Source: CAZMMV01 sp964567475 (GTDB lineage Bacteria; Bacillota; Clostridia; Tissierellales; Tissierellaceae). From it: a stretch of 64,000 bases of DNA. Numbering within the stretch: the stretch's first letter is position 1; each line of letters begins with the position of its first letter. Location: the NCBI GenBank assembly GCA_964567475.1, contig CAZMMV010000001.1, positions 5,941 through 69,940 of the forward strand, written 5' to 3'. The notes beneath the pieces were generated by a model. It ran no database searches. It saw only the letters and a list, made by a program, of their open reading frames with translations, and had not been told where the DNA came from. Of this stretch, positions 33,625-43,751 are shown piece after piece. Made by a program: the position numbers and the translations under genes.

Positions 33625-34383
33625 TTAATCAAGATCTATCCATTTTCTTACTTTTTCCAAAGAATCAAAATTAGTTAAATCATAATGTAAAGGAGTTACA
33701 GTAGCATATCCATTACTCAAATAATATCTATCTGTATCCTTCTGTAATTCTATATCTTTTCTTCCTCTTGCTTCTAATGTTCTTTCCCCATTACCATTTT
33801 CTCCATCAAAATAATAATCATACATTGCTTCTCCTATTTTACATACCTTTATACCCTTTGCATCTTTTTTATCTGTATAAGGAGTATTTATATTTAAAAC
33901 TATATTGCTATCTAATAATTTTTCTTTTAACTTTTCAAATATCTCTACAGCATATCTTGCTGCAATATCAAAGTTAGCTAGACCATCCATGTATTGAGCA
34001 GATACTGCTATAGAAGGCAAATTATATATACTGGCTTCTATAGCGGCAGAAACAGTACCTGAATACAGTATATCCATTCCTGCATTTAAACCTATATTAA
34101 TCCCTGAAAATACTAAATCAATATCTCCATCTGATAAAGTATCTAAACCAACCCTAACACAATCAGCTGGAGTTCCAGAAATACTATATGCCTTAGACTT
34201 TAATCCTTCTAATTTAACTTCTTTTACTACTAAAGGTTTAAACAAAGTAATTGCATGACTTTGTGCTGACCTCTGATTGTCTGGTGCTACTATAATTACC
34301 TCATAATTTTTTTCCAGTATCTTAGCCAAGGTGTATAAACCTTCTGCATTTATTCCATCATCGTTAGTTAATAGTATACGCAT
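33625..34383 (-). CDS. surE: 5'/3'-nucleotidase SurE
   Basis: A 252-residue SurE phosphatase with metal-site motif LLTNDDG at the start, the APDNQRSAQSHAITL loop, GTPADCVRVGL and the SGINIGLNAG block. SurE removes phosphate from nucleoside monophosphates and is linked to stress and stationary survival. It follows walJ by 25 bp and probably forms the last gene of the wal transcription unit, an arrangement I do not recognise as standard in Bacilli. Confidence 0.95.
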   Translation of the reverse strand: MRILLTNDDGINAEGLYTLAKILEKNYEVIIVAPDNQRSAQSHAITLFKPLVVKEVKLEGLKSKAYSISGTPADCVRVGLDTLSDGDIDLVFSGINIGLNAGMDILYSGTVSAAIEASIYNLPSIAVSAQYMDGLANFDIAARYAVEIFEKLKEKLLDSNIVLNINTPYTDKKDAKGIKVCKIGEAMYDYYFDGENGNGERTLEARGRKDIELQKDTDRYYLSNGYATVTPLHYDLTNFDSLEKVRKWIDLD

Positions 34384-34408
34384 TTTTTCCTCCTATATTG
34401 GTTAATTT

Positions 34409-35203
34409 TTATAAATTATATACCTTTGATATCTTATCTCTGTAGGTCATATCTAATATCATATCCTTATTTATATTTATTCCACCATCATTTAATTTTG
34501 ATTTTATAGTATTATATGCAAGCTCTGGTTTATTATTATCCTTGCTTAAATGCCCCAATAATACTATTTCCTCTTTACCTAAGATTGTCTCACTTAAAAT
34601 CTTAGCAGCATCATCATTTGATAAATGTCCCTTTGTACTTGCTATTCTTTTTTTAAGATACCAAGGATAATCTCCATCTCTTAACATATTAGCATCATGG
34701 TTTGACTCAATTAAATATAAATTTGAATTCTTTATCTTTTCCATTATGTTATTATCTACAGTTCCTGTATCTGTAACAACACTAATTTTCTTGTTTTTAT
34801 AATACAATACATATCCAACAGGCTCTAAAGCATCATGAAATATATTTATAGGATTAATAGTTAAATCTTTCATTTCTAAAAGCTTTTCTGTAGTAAAAAT
34901 CTTTATATTTTCTTCTTTCATTTTCCCTATTTTACTTTCCATACCTGACCATGTTCCTTCATTAGCATATAAGGGCAAATCATACCTTCTAGATAACACT
35001 CCTGCTCCCTTTATATGGTCTATATGTTCATGAGTTATAAATATTCCATCCAGAGTACTAGGGCATACACCTATAGAGGCTAACAACTCCTCTGTCCTCT
35101 TTCCTGAAAAACCAGCATCTATTAATATCTTCATATTTTCTGTTTCTATATATTGACAGTTCCCTGAACTTCCACTTGACAAGGAACAAAATCTTACTCC
35201 CAT
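34409..35203 (-). CDS. walJ: WalJ/YycJ metallo-beta-lactamase-fold hydrolase
   Basis: A 264-residue MBL-fold protein with the metal motif FITHEHIDHIKG and downstream ligands in the SVVTDTG and IESNHDANML segments. YycJ/WalJ proteins are nucleases implicated in coordinating DNA replication or repair with cell-wall growth and are conserved after walHI. A terminator-like stem separates it from walI, and a TATAAT lies upstream of its start, so it may have additional or reduced expression relative to walRK. Confidence 0.9.
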   Translation of the reverse strand: MGVRFCSLSSGSSGNCQYIETENMKILIDAGFSGKRTEELLASIGVCPSTLDGIFITHEHIDHIKGAGVLSRRYDLPLYANEGTWSGMESKIGKMKEENIKIFTTEKLLEMKDLTINPINIFHDALEPVGYVLYYKNKKISVVTDTGTVDNNIMEKIKNSNLYLIESNHDANMLRDGDYPWYLKKRIASTKGHLSNDDAAKILSETILGKEEIVLLGHLSKDNNKPELAYNTIKSKLNDGGININKDMILDMTYRDKISKVYNL

Positions 35204-35254
35204 TTAGATACCCCCTTTCTTCCATTAGCTTCTATTATAGTATATAAAAGCAAA

Positions 35255-35282
35255 AAAAAGAAGAAGCATGCTTCTTCTTTTT
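35255..35282. terminator. Hairpin inside the wal operon, between walI and walJ
   Basis: A 28-bp perfect palindrome (half-site AAAAAGAAGAAGCA), ending in T runs on both strands, overlaps the walI stop codon. It could attenuate transcription into walJ-surE. Confidence 0.65.
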
Positions 35283-36126
35283 AGTAATTATCTATTATTA
35301 CTTTATATCCATCATCAAATAATACTCTCCAAGCTGGTATAGATTTTCCCCTTCTAGCATCCTTAGGCTTTTCAATATAATCATTTCTTGTAGGCTCAAA
35401 ATAATAGGATAGAGAAATATCTACAATAGTTTTACCATAAACATCCTCCCTACTCAATAACTCCAAAATAGATTTTGGCGCAGTACTTATATATATTGGA
35501 TTATCTCCTTCACTTAATACATCTAGCCATAAGCGCTCTAAGCTTCGAACTCCTACCCTATCTACTTCTACTAATGTATGTGCTATTTCTAAGTATCTTT
35601 CATTATAAATCTTTGAAAATTCTACGATATAGGAATCTTCTTTTTGATTTATAAATGATACTTCCATATCTGAAGTATCAAAATTTTTATCTTTTAAAAA
35701 TTTTATAGCTATATCTTTAGCCTTATCTTTATTTATATCTTTATATATTAAAATCTCATCATTATTTTCATATTTTAAAACTTTTCTATTGGAAATGCTT
35801 ATACTTTCTTTATCCTTAGAAATTTTAGCTAAATCTTTTACTTTTAAATCAACTATACCTTCTCCATTAAAAAAGTCCTTATTTACACTATCAAAATCTA
35901 AGACTTCATATTCTACGGTTAAAATGTTCAAGAAAGGTACTTCTCTAGGAATTTCAGTATCTACAAAAATATCTTTTTTTACTAAAAGTCCTTCTACCTC
36001 TTCAATAAAATCTTCTTTTAAGGTTGCATCTTCATGCTTATCTACTGAAAATATAACTAATCCTAATATAATATTAGTTATTATAAACGCAACTATTAAG
36101 ATGGTTTTTGCTTTAGACCAATCCAA
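35281..36126 (-). CDS. walI: WalI/YycI two-component accessory protein
   Basis: A 281-residue protein with one N-terminal membrane segment (TILIVAFIITNIILGLVIFSV) and an extracytoplasmic YycI domain made of beta-rich repeats. WalI and WalH form a membrane complex with WalK and tune its activity. Its start lies 17 bp after the walH stop. Sequence conservation in this family is low, so the call rests on topology, size and position between walH and walJ. Confidence 0.82.
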   Translation of the reverse strand: MDWSKAKTILIVAFIITNIILGLVIFSVDKHEDATLKEDFIEEVEGLLVKKDIFVDTEIPREVPFLNILTVEYEVLDFDSVNKDFFNGEGIVDLKVKDLAKISKDKESISISNRKVLKYENNDEILIYKDINKDKAKDIAIKFLKDKNFDTSDMEVSFINQKEDSYIVEFSKIYNERYLEIAHTLVEVDRVGVRSLERLWLDVLSEGDNPIYISTAPKSILELLSREDVYGKTIVDISLSYYFEPTRNDYIEKPKDARRGKSIPAWRVLFDDGYKVIIDNY

Positions 36127-36143
36127 TTAATTCACCATCCATA

Positions 36144-37574
36144 TTACTTAGTTTTTTTATATATTAATGATCCATCATAAATATCAAAAGCATACGTGGA
36201 TTTTTCCATTTCAATAAGCCATATAGCTATAAGCTCCTCATCCACATCCTTTAAGCATGGATCAAAATATGCCAATGTTACATTTTTTATAGATGCTAAA
36301 ACATCATCTATTTCTATATCTTCTTCTTTTTCTATGGAATCTTTATTTTCCTTTAAGTAAGAATCTAATATAATATCATAATTCATGTCTATAACTTTAA
36401 AAGAAGATAAAATTTTGCCTTCTGGGTATAAATTCTCCATAGGTTTATCCATATGCTTTCTAGCATAATGCTTATACGATCTTACATGATCATTAAAAAC
36501 TTGAATATGAACAAAATCTGATACTTCTTCATTTCCCAAAATGACTGGAATTCCCCTTACCCTATATTTAAAAGTAAAATTATATCCTAGACTGTTATCA
36601 GCTTCGATTTTTTCTATCTTAGATAAATACATTCCCTCTGGAACCTTACCTCTATTAGATATAAACTCTGCTGCTGTAGTCATACTTTTATAAAGATTCC
36701 TCTTTTGTATATTTTCTTCCAGTGCATGAAAGTATTCTAATGTACCATTTACATTTAATTTTAACACTCTCTGATTATATATATATATTGTAGAACCATT
36801 ATTTTCTACAATTTCTCTAATATAATCAATATCTTTATTAAAAAATTTCTCTGCTAATTCTTTCTTTTGATTTTCATTTAAATTTCTTATTTCATTTTCT
36901 ACAAAAACTGCTGGTATAGTGTTTTTCATTTCATATGGAATGAAAATATCATTATCCACTTCCATTCTTTCTCTCATAGTCTGATAGAAGTTATAATTTT
37001 TATCTTCCTCTATTTTTGCTAATTGTTGACGAAGACTTATAGGATCAATTGATTTATTCCGAACTCCAACACTTTTTTCTTCATTTGAAAATATAAAAAA
37101 AGCTTCCATATCCCCTAAATATACATATATGCTGTCAATATTTGGAACTTCATCTACAATAAGATTTGGCTCCTTTATATTAAATGCCTTAGCTAATATA
37201 TAGGTATTTACCTTTTCAGGAAAATAAAACACTATGGAACGTTCACTATTATAACTTTCTATGTCTTCTTTTGCTAATTTAAAAATCTCAACATCCTTAT
37301 TCCTTAAAACTTCAAATAAAACGCCTTTAGCCTTAGTCCATAAATCATATCTATAATCATCATGAAAAACTGTATGATATTTATCATTAAAATTAAGTAA
37401 ATATCTATTAGGTGCTATCATATCTGATAATAAATAGGAAGATCTAGATAACTTTTCTCCTTTATTAAATAGCTGTGTTCTACTAATAGGCATTTCTAGC
37501 CATAAATTTTTAGTGAAAAACAAACTAAGCCCTACTAATGATATTAATAAAAAGCTTTTAAACTTTTCCTTCAT
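36144..37574 (-). CDS. walH: WalH/YycH two-component accessory protein
   Basis: A 476-residue protein with an N-terminal membrane anchor (LLISLVGLSLFFTKNLW) and a large extracytoplasmic YycH-type region containing the family-like LWTKAKGVLFEVL segment and a C-terminal KNVTLAYFDP...AIWLIEM block. With WalI it regulates the WalK kinase. It lies 30 bp after the extra secreted-protein gene in the wal operon. Confidence 0.85.
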   Translation of the reverse strand: MKEKFKSFLLISLVGLSLFFTKNLWLEMPISRTQLFNKGEKLSRSSYLLSDMIAPNRYLLNFNDKYHTVFHDDYRYDLWTKAKGVLFEVLRNKDVEIFKLAKEDIESYNSERSIVFYFPEKVNTYILAKAFNIKEPNLIVDEVPNIDSIYVYLGDMEAFFIFSNEEKSVGVRNKSIDPISLRQQLAKIEEDKNYNFYQTMRERMEVDNDIFIPYEMKNTIPAVFVENEIRNLNENQKKELAEKFFNKDIDYIREIVENNGSTIYIYNQRVLKLNVNGTLEYFHALEENIQKRNLYKSMTTAAEFISNRGKVPEGMYLSKIEKIEADNSLGYNFTFKYRVRGIPVILGNEEVSDFVHIQVFNDHVRSYKHYARKHMDKPMENLYPEGKILSSFKVIDMNYDIILDSYLKENKDSIEKEEDIEIDDVLASIKNVTLAYFDPCLKDVDEELIAIWLIEMEKSTYAFDIYDGSLIYKKTK

Positions 37575-37604
37575 TTAAGTCATCTCCAATATCACAAGTA
37601 AACA

Positions 37605-38168
37605 TTATTTTATAAATGGCATAATATCTGTAAGTCTTACTTCCTTATTGGCTCCAACTGTTTTAGGCTCAACAAATACTATGATCTCTTGTGATGGGAC
37701 GTCTTCAGCATTAAAATTCACAATTATTCTATTAATTCCAGTTACTAAATCAAGTTGCTTGTCAAAAAAACCCATGTTTCCAGATTTTATTACTTCTGAA
37801 TGGATTTCTATATAATCTTCTTTTTTAGGAAGTTTAGATAAATTAAAATTCTTCCTAGTCAAGTCTGTAGTTCCGTAAAGCTTAATACCAATAAATGTTC
37901 CAGAAGGTGCCTTACCACTTATAAAAGCAACCTTTTTCTTAGAAGTATAAGCCTTCTCTTCAGGGTTTATAAGTTGATACTTGGATACATCTATTCTTTC
38001 TTTTTTACTTTCTATCTTTTCATCTACTTTAGTTTCTTTTTGATCTATATTAATTTGAATTTCTTTTTTTATTGTAGCGTTATCTGTTCCTCCTGTGGCG
38101 TAACTTATTGAACCAATAGTCAATAAAGAACTACAGATGAAAATACTAACTAATATCTTTTTCCACAT
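37605..38168 (-). CDS. Secreted protein of unknown function inserted in the wal operon
   Basis: A 187-residue protein with an N-terminal signal peptide (LVSIFICSSLLTIGSISYATG), a lysine/glutamate-rich linker, and a predicted beta-rich domain with phrases like VAFISGKAPSGTFIGIKL and SGNMGFFDKQLDLVTGINRIIV that suggest an Ig-like fold. It lies between walK and walH, where Bacilli have no gene. It could bind the wall or help WalK sense it. I do not recognise a named family. Confidence 0.7.
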   Translation of the reverse strand: MWKKILVSIFICSSLLTIGSISYATGGTDNATIKKEIQINIDQKETKVDEKIESKKERIDVSKYQLINPEEKAYTSKKKVAFISGKAPSGTFIGIKLYGTTDLTRKNFNLSKLPKKEDYIEIHSEVIKSGNMGFFDKQLDLVTGINRIIVNFNAEDVPSQEIIVFVEPKTVGANKEVRLTDIMPFIK

Positions 38169-38250
38169 ACTATTCCTCCTTTGCAGTTTACTTCACTTTG
38201 ATTATATATTACAATTGTTACGAATCTGTTACAATGACATTAAAATTAAA

Positions 38251-40062
38251 TTACACTCCCATATGAGGAAGACTAATTTTAACGATAGTTCCTTGTCCGA
38301 ACTCACTAGTTAATGAAATTTCTCCATTATGAGCTTCAATTATTTGCCTTGCAATAGCTAGACCAAGACCTGTACCCCCAAGATCTCTACTTCTGCCTTT
38401 TTCTACTCTATAAAATCTTTCAAATATTCTTTTTTGATCTTCTAAAGGTATTCCTATTCCGTTATCTTTTATCAATATAGAAATAAAGTCATTAGATGTT
38501 TTAGCTTGGATTTCGATTTCGCCACCATTTTCAGTATACTTTATGGCATTAGAAATTATATTTAGTATAACCTGCTCTATACCGTCTTTATCTATCACAA
38601 TATTTTCCATATTATCCTCAATCTTCGTTACTAGCTTATGTTCCTTTTCTTTAAATGCAAAATCTAACTTAGATAATATGCTATTTAAAAGTTCAGTAAC
38701 TGATACCTCTACCTTTTTCCAATTTGTTTTCTTATAATCCAAATTAGACAATTGAAGTAGGTCTCTAACAAGTCTTGTCATTCTATCACATTCGTTATCT
38801 ATTACATTTAAAAAGCTATTTTCAATTTCTTCATCAATTCCACCAGCCATAAGAGTCTCTGTATAAGATTTTATAGTAGTAATGGGAGTTTTTAATTCAT
38901 GAGAAACATTAGCAACAAATTCCTTTCTCATATTATCTAATTTATGTTCCTTAGTTATATCTTGAAAAACTATTATTAATCCACCTATATCATTTTTCTC
39001 ATTTTTAAAGGGAGCATATTTAAGTTTAAATACTTGAGAATCCTTCTCTAAGGTTTTATCACCCTTTAAAGTACTTTCATCCATATAATCAATATTATTA
39101 AGATTTATCCTACTTAATTTAAAAGAATTTGAACCATTTTCATCATAAAACTTAATATCTTCTTTATCTATATTTAATATTTTAACTGCAATTGGATTAG
39201 CATGTATTACATTGCCATTGATATCTATGGCTATTACTCCTTCAGCCATATAATTAAATATGGTATTTAATTTACTTTTCTCTAAATCCATTTCTTGCAA
39301 AGTATCTTTTAATTTAAGTGTTAAATAGTTAAACATACTAGCTAACTGACCAATTTCATCATCTGATTTAACTTCAACAAGTTGTTCAAAATCTCCTTTA
39401 GCCATCTTTTCTGCTTTTTTAGTCACATCTCTAATAGGTTCTGTAATGCTTGATGCAATAATAAACCCTAAAAGCACAGTAATTGAAAGTGCAATAAGAG
39501 TTGCATTTGTTAAGATTTTCTTTGATTCATTTACAGTAACATAAACATTGTAAAGATCTGATGTCATGTAAAATACACCTTTTACTTTGCCTAACTCTGT
39601 AACTACTGGATAAGCAACATGAGCAGTAGATGTATCTTTATCTATTTCTTTAATCGTCTTGTTATCCTTTTCACCCTGATAGGCTTTCAAAATCAAAGGA
39701 GTTTCTAAAAACTTGTAAGATAAAGCATTTTGACCAATTATACTGCTATATCTTCTAGATGTAGATGCAATTATTGTAGGAATTTCATTACAATCAGATA
39801 TAAGATATAAAGTATCTGCACTTCCAAGTCTCCATTCGTTTAAAGTTTCTTGTATTTCTTCTTGATAGCTCATCCAATCATCTTCAGATATATAAGATGA
39901 AGCCCCTATAATAGTTTCTATACTTTGCTCCATATTGTTAACTATATTAGATATCTGTTGACTCTCTAATTTACCTACAATAAAAATCCCTACTATTACC
40001 ATTGCAATAAACACCAATAAGAAATATACCGAAATAAACTTCCACTTTATACTAGAAAACAT
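38251..40062 (-). CDS. walK: WalK cell-wall sensor histidine kinase
   Basis: A 603-residue kinase: TM1 (about 8-30), extracytoplasmic Cache-like domain to about 180, TM2 (about 185-205), HAMP (to about 258), PAS (about 262-372), HisKA with H388 in VSHELKTPITTIKSYTETL, and HATPase with NAIKYTENGGEI, DNGIGIP and GLGLAIARQI. It lies two bases after walR and phosphorylates it to control autolysins and wall metabolism. Overall length and domain order fit WalK (YycG). Confidence 0.95.
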   Translation of the reverse strand: MFSSIKWKFISVYFLLVFIAMVIVGIFIVGKLESQQISNIVNNMEQSIETIIGASSYISEDDWMSYQEEIQETLNEWRLGSADTLYLISDCNEIPTIIASTSRRYSSIIGQNALSYKFLETPLILKAYQGEKDNKTIKEIDKDTSTAHVAYPVVTELGKVKGVFYMTSDLYNVYVTVNESKKILTNATLIALSITVLLGFIIASSITEPIRDVTKKAEKMAKGDFEQLVEVKSDDEIGQLASMFNYLTLKLKDTLQEMDLEKSKLNTIFNYMAEGVIAIDINGNVIHANPIAVKILNIDKEDIKFYDENGSNSFKLSRINLNNIDYMDESTLKGDKTLEKDSQVFKLKYAPFKNEKNDIGGLIIVFQDITKEHKLDNMRKEFVANVSHELKTPITTIKSYTETLMAGGIDEEIENSFLNVIDNECDRMTRLVRDLLQLSNLDYKKTNWKKVEVSVTELLNSILSKLDFAFKEKEHKLVTKIEDNMENIVIDKDGIEQVILNIISNAIKYTENGGEIEIQAKTSNDFISILIKDNGIGIPLEDQKRIFERFYRVEKGRSRDLGGTGLGLAIARQIIEAHNGEISLTSEFGQGTIVKISLPHMGV

Positions 40063-40064
40063 AT

Positions 40065-40757
40065 TTAATTCCCCCTGAAGTAGTATCCTACTCCTCTTTT
40101 TGTTAATATATATTTAAAATCCCCTTCAGGATCTTCTACTTTTTCTCTAAGTCTTCTTACTGTAACATCTACAGTTCTAATATCTCCATAATATTCATAT
40201 CCCCAGACTTCTTCTAGTAGTTGTTCTCTAGAAAATACTTGATTAGCACTAGATGCTAAAAACTTTAAAAGTTCATACTCTCTTAGTGTTAAATCTAGAA
40301 CTTTTCCATCCTTTTTTACTTCATATTTATTTAAATCAATGCTTAAATTATCTGATACTATCATTTTATTGTCATCAGCCATAGAATTAGAAAAATCTAC
40401 CCTTCTTAAATTAGCCTTAACCCTAGCTACTAATTCTCTCATACTAAAAGGTTTTGTAATATAATCATCTGCACCTAATTCTAAACCTAAGACCTTGTCT
40501 ACCTCTTCTTCTTTTGCAGTCAACATTATAACTGGAAATTTATAATTTTCTCTAATCTCTTTTAATACCTGAAAACCATCCTTTTTAGGCATCATAACGT
40601 CCAATAAAACTAAATCAGGTATAATCTTGTTAACAACTTTTATAGCCTCTTCTCCATCGTAGGCAACATACACTAAATGCCCTTCCTTTTCTAGGTTGAA
40701 TTTAATTATATCTGCAATTGCCTTTTCATCATCAACAATTAATATTTTGTTTTGCAT
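40065..40757 (-). CDS. walR: WalR response regulator
   Basis: A 230-residue OmpR-family regulator with phospho-acceptor D53 in LVLLDVMMPKKDG, K in DDYITKPF, and a C-terminal winged helix (REQLLEEVWGYEYYGDIRTVDVTVRRLREKVE). WalR controls peptidoglycan hydrolases and is often essential in Firmicutes. It heads the operon walR-walK-secreted protein-walH-walI-(terminator)-walJ-surE and is divergent from a P-type ATPase gene. Confidence 0.96.
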   Translation of the reverse strand: MQNKILIVDDEKAIADIIKFNLEKEGHLVYVAYDGEEAIKVVNKIIPDLVLLDVMMPKKDGFQVLKEIRENYKFPVIMLTAKEEEVDKVLGLELGADDYITKPFSMRELVARVKANLRRVDFSNSMADDNKMIVSDNLSIDLNKYEVKKDGKVLDLTLREYELLKFLASSANQVFSREQLLEEVWGYEYYGDIRTVDVTVRRLREKVEDPEGDFKYILTKRGVGYYFRGN

Positions 40758-40956
40758 ATTTAATCACTCCACTAATTTATATAATTGACTTGTTACATTA
40801 AATTATCTTATAAAGATTGTCTATTGTCAAACATTTATGGCTATTACTTCGTATTTAAATATAAATAGACATCTTTTTGTTAATTTAGTTATTTATCTAC
40901 TAAACATAGTAAATTAAGGGTATAATATATAGCATGAAATTAAAAGAGGTGATTGT

Positions 40957-43647
40957 TTGAATAATTGTTATAAACAAAGTATTGATGAGGTATTATCTAT
41001 TTTAGAAACTGATTGTAAAACAGGTCTAAATACAGGTCAGTTAAAGCAAAATTTCGAAAAATATGGACCTAATGAGTTAAAAGAAGAAAAAAGAAAAGGC
41101 TTCTTCGCTAAGCTATTAGCCCAGTTTTCAGACTTCTTAGTCCTAATCTTAATTGGTGCTGCAGCTATTTCCTTTGGGGTCGGAGCAGCAAAGGATGGAT
41201 TTGTTATATTAGCTATAGTTGTTATAAATGCCTTTTTAGGACTATATCAAGAAGGAAAGGCAGAAAAGGCATTGCAAGCACTACAAAGAATGAGTTCTCC
41301 AGATGCTAAAGTACTTAGAAATAATAAGCTAGAAGAAGTTTCAACAAGTAGCCTAGTTCCAGGAGACATTGTATTATTAGATGCAGGAGATATTATACCA
41401 GCAGATCTAAGACTTATAGAAAGCTCTAATTTAAAAGTTGAAGAGGCATCCCTAACTGGAGAATCTTTACCTGTAGATAAAGTCAGTAATACAGTATTTG
41501 ATGATGATATGTCTCTAGGAGATAGAACTAATATGGCCTATATGAGTACTTCTGTTACTTATGGACGTGGAAAGGGAGTAGTAGTGAATACTGGGCATTC
41601 TACAGAAATAGGTAAAATAGCAACAATGATTCAATCCTATGATGATGAGTTAACACCTCTTCAAAAGCAATTAAATCAACTAGGTAAATATTTAGGAATA
41701 GCAACTATAATAATATGTATTGTGGTTTTTGCCATAGGTCTTCTTCAAAATAGAGGATTATTAGAAATGCTCATGATTGCTATTAGTCTAGCTGTAGCAG
41801 CAATACCAGAAGGTCTTCCTGCCATAGTGACTATTGTTTTAGCTCTTGGAATGAATAAGATGGTTAAGAAGAATGCAATAGTAAAGAAACTTTTAGCAGT
41901 TGAAACATTAGGATCCACTACCGTTATATGCTCTGATAAAACTGGTACCTTAACCCAAAATGAAATGACTGTAGTCAAGGTATTTGTAGATGATGGAATT
42001 TTAGATATAACAGGTGGAGGATATGAACCTACTGGAAACTTTAATGTAAATGGAGAAAGTATAGATTTAACAGATACGGGAGATTTAGAAACATTACTTT
42101 CTATATCAGCCTTAACAAATGATGCAGATTTAAATAATACATCTGATGGATATAAAATTATAGGTGATCCTACAGAAGGAGCCCTTCTAACATTAGCCGG
42201 CAAGGGTAATATTGAAAAATCTATTATCACTAAAAAATATCCTAGAATAGAAGAGTTGCCCTTTGACTCTGATAGAAAAATGATGACAACTTTCCATAAA
42301 AACTATATAGCAAATAAAGTTGTATCATTTACTAAAGGTGCACCTGACATTATAATAAATAAATGTACTCGAATAAGTATGGGTGGCAATATAATAGACT
42401 TTACTCCTGAAATCAAAGAAAAAGTAATGAATATGAACAGTAGGTTTTCAAAGGACGCCCTAAGAGTACTAGCCTTTGCATACAAAGAGTACAGTCAACT
42501 ACCTAAGGATATATCAACTAATAGTAATGAGTCAGATATGACCTTTGTAGGCCTAGTAGGCATGATAGACCCTGCGAGACCTGAAGCTAAAAAAGCAATA
42601 GAGAAATGTAAAAATGCAGGTATTAAAACAGTTATGATAACTGGAGATTATAAAGAAACTGCCTTTGCAATAGCTAGAGATTTAGGTATGGCTACAACTA
42701 TTGATGAATCTATAATGGGAGAAGAAATAGATAAATATTCTGATGAGGAATTAATGGAAGTAGTCAATAATATAAAAGTCTATGCTAGAGTATCCCCAGA
42801 ACACAAAGTAAGGATAGTAAATGCATTAAGGCAAAATGGTGAGGTAGTAGCCATGACAGGTGATGGAGTAAATGACGCCCTAGCTCTTAAAAAAGCTGAT
42901 ATAGGTATTTCCATGGGAATAACTGGTACAGATGTAGCGAAAAATACCTCGGATTTAATTCTTACAGATGATAACTTTGCAAGCATTGTATCAGCTGTAG
43001 AAGAAGGTAGGGTAATTTATAATAATATTAAAAAATTTGTTTTCTTCTTATTATCCTGTAATATAGGAGAAATACTTTTAGTATTTTTTAGTATGTTGTT
43101 AAACTTACCAATACCCTTACAAGCTATTCAATTATTATGGTTAAATCTAGTAACTGATAGTTTCCCAGCCCTTGCCCTTGGAGTTGAAAGAGGAGATCCT
43201 GATATAATGGATATAGCACCTAGAGACCCTAAAAGACCTATACTAGATAAAGACATGATAAGGGGAATAGCCTTACAAAGTATAGCTATAGCTGGTACTT
43301 CACTATTAGCCTATAGATGGGGGCTTATGACCTATCCAGAAGATATAGACAAGGCAAGAACAATAACCTTCACTACATTAATATTAGCAGAACTATTGAG
43401 AGCTTTTTCTAGTAGATCTAGAAAATATACTCTATTCAAAATTGGATTCTTTACTAATAAATCATTAATATACGCCAGCTTACTATCCCTTGGATTATTG
43501 CTTGGAGTTATATATATTCCCTTTATGAATAATATATTCTATACATTTCCACTTAGAATAAAAGATTGGCAAACTATATTACCTTATGCTTTTATCCCCT
43601 TAGTGATCGGAGAATTATCAAAAATAATCTTTAAAAATAAAATTTAA
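40957..43647 (+). CDS. P-type Ca2+-transporting ATPase (type IIA)
   Basis: An 896-residue P-type ATPase with N-terminal cation-ATPase domain, A-domain LTGES, ion-site helix AAIPEGLPAIVTI, phosphorylation site D327 in CSDKTGTLTQNE, nucleotide-domain KGAPD and hinge TGDGVNDALALKKADIGISMG, and six C-terminal helices. PEGLP with downstream NLVTDSFPALALG is typical of Ca2+ (or Mn2+) exporters of the SERCA/PMR1 group. The start is TTG behind AAGAGGTGATTGT. In spore formers such pumps may serve calcium homeostasis. Confidence 0.93.
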   Translation: MNNCYKQSIDEVLSILETDCKTGLNTGQLKQNFEKYGPNELKEEKRKGFFAKLLAQFSDFLVLILIGAAAISFGVGAAKDGFVILAIVVINAFLGLYQEGKAEKALQALQRMSSPDAKVLRNNKLEEVSTSSLVPGDIVLLDAGDIIPADLRLIESSNLKVEEASLTGESLPVDKVSNTVFDDDMSLGDRTNMAYMSTSVTYGRGKGVVVNTGHSTEIGKIATMIQSYDDELTPLQKQLNQLGKYLGIATIIICIVVFAIGLLQNRGLLEMLMIAISLAVAAIPEGLPAIVTIVLALGMNKMVKKNAIVKKLLAVETLGSTTVICSDKTGTLTQNEMTVVKVFVDDGILDITGGGYEPTGNFNVNGESIDLTDTGDLETLLSISALTNDADLNNTSDGYKIIGDPTEGALLTLAGKGNIEKSIITKKYPRIEELPFDSDRKMMTTFHKNYIANKVVSFTKGAPDIIINKCTRISMGGNIIDFTPEIKEKVMNMNSRFSKDALRVLAFAYKEYSQLPKDISTNSNESDMTFVGLVGMIDPARPEAKKAIEKCKNAGIKTVMITGDYKETAFAIARDLGMATTIDESIMGEEIDKYSDEELMEVVNNIKVYARVSPEHKVRIVNALRQNGEVVAMTGDGVNDALALKKADIGISMGITGTDVAKNTSDLILTDDNFASIVSAVEEGRVIYNNIKKFVFFLLSCNIGEILLVFFSMLLNLPIPLQAIQLLWLNLVTDSFPALALGVERGDPDIMDIAPRDPKRPILDKDMIRGIALQSIAIAGTSLLAYRWGLMTYPEDIDKARTITFTTLILAELLRAFSSRSRKYTLFKIGFFTNKSLIYASLLSLGLLLGVIYIPFMNNIFYTFPLRIKDWQTILPYAFIPLVIGELSKIIFKNKI

Positions 43648-43659
43648 ATAAATAATATA

Positions 43660-43698
43660 AATAAAATAAAGAATACATTTGTATTCTTTATTTTATTA
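43660..43698. terminator. Terminator of the P-type ATPase gene
   Basis: An 18-bp stem (AATAAAATAAAGAATACA and its complement) with a two-base loop, about 13 bp after the stop codon. Confidence 0.8.
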
Positions 43699-43751
43699 TT
43701 TGCAACTTTATCACCAACCTATCATAGAATAGAAAGAGGAAGGTGATAAAT

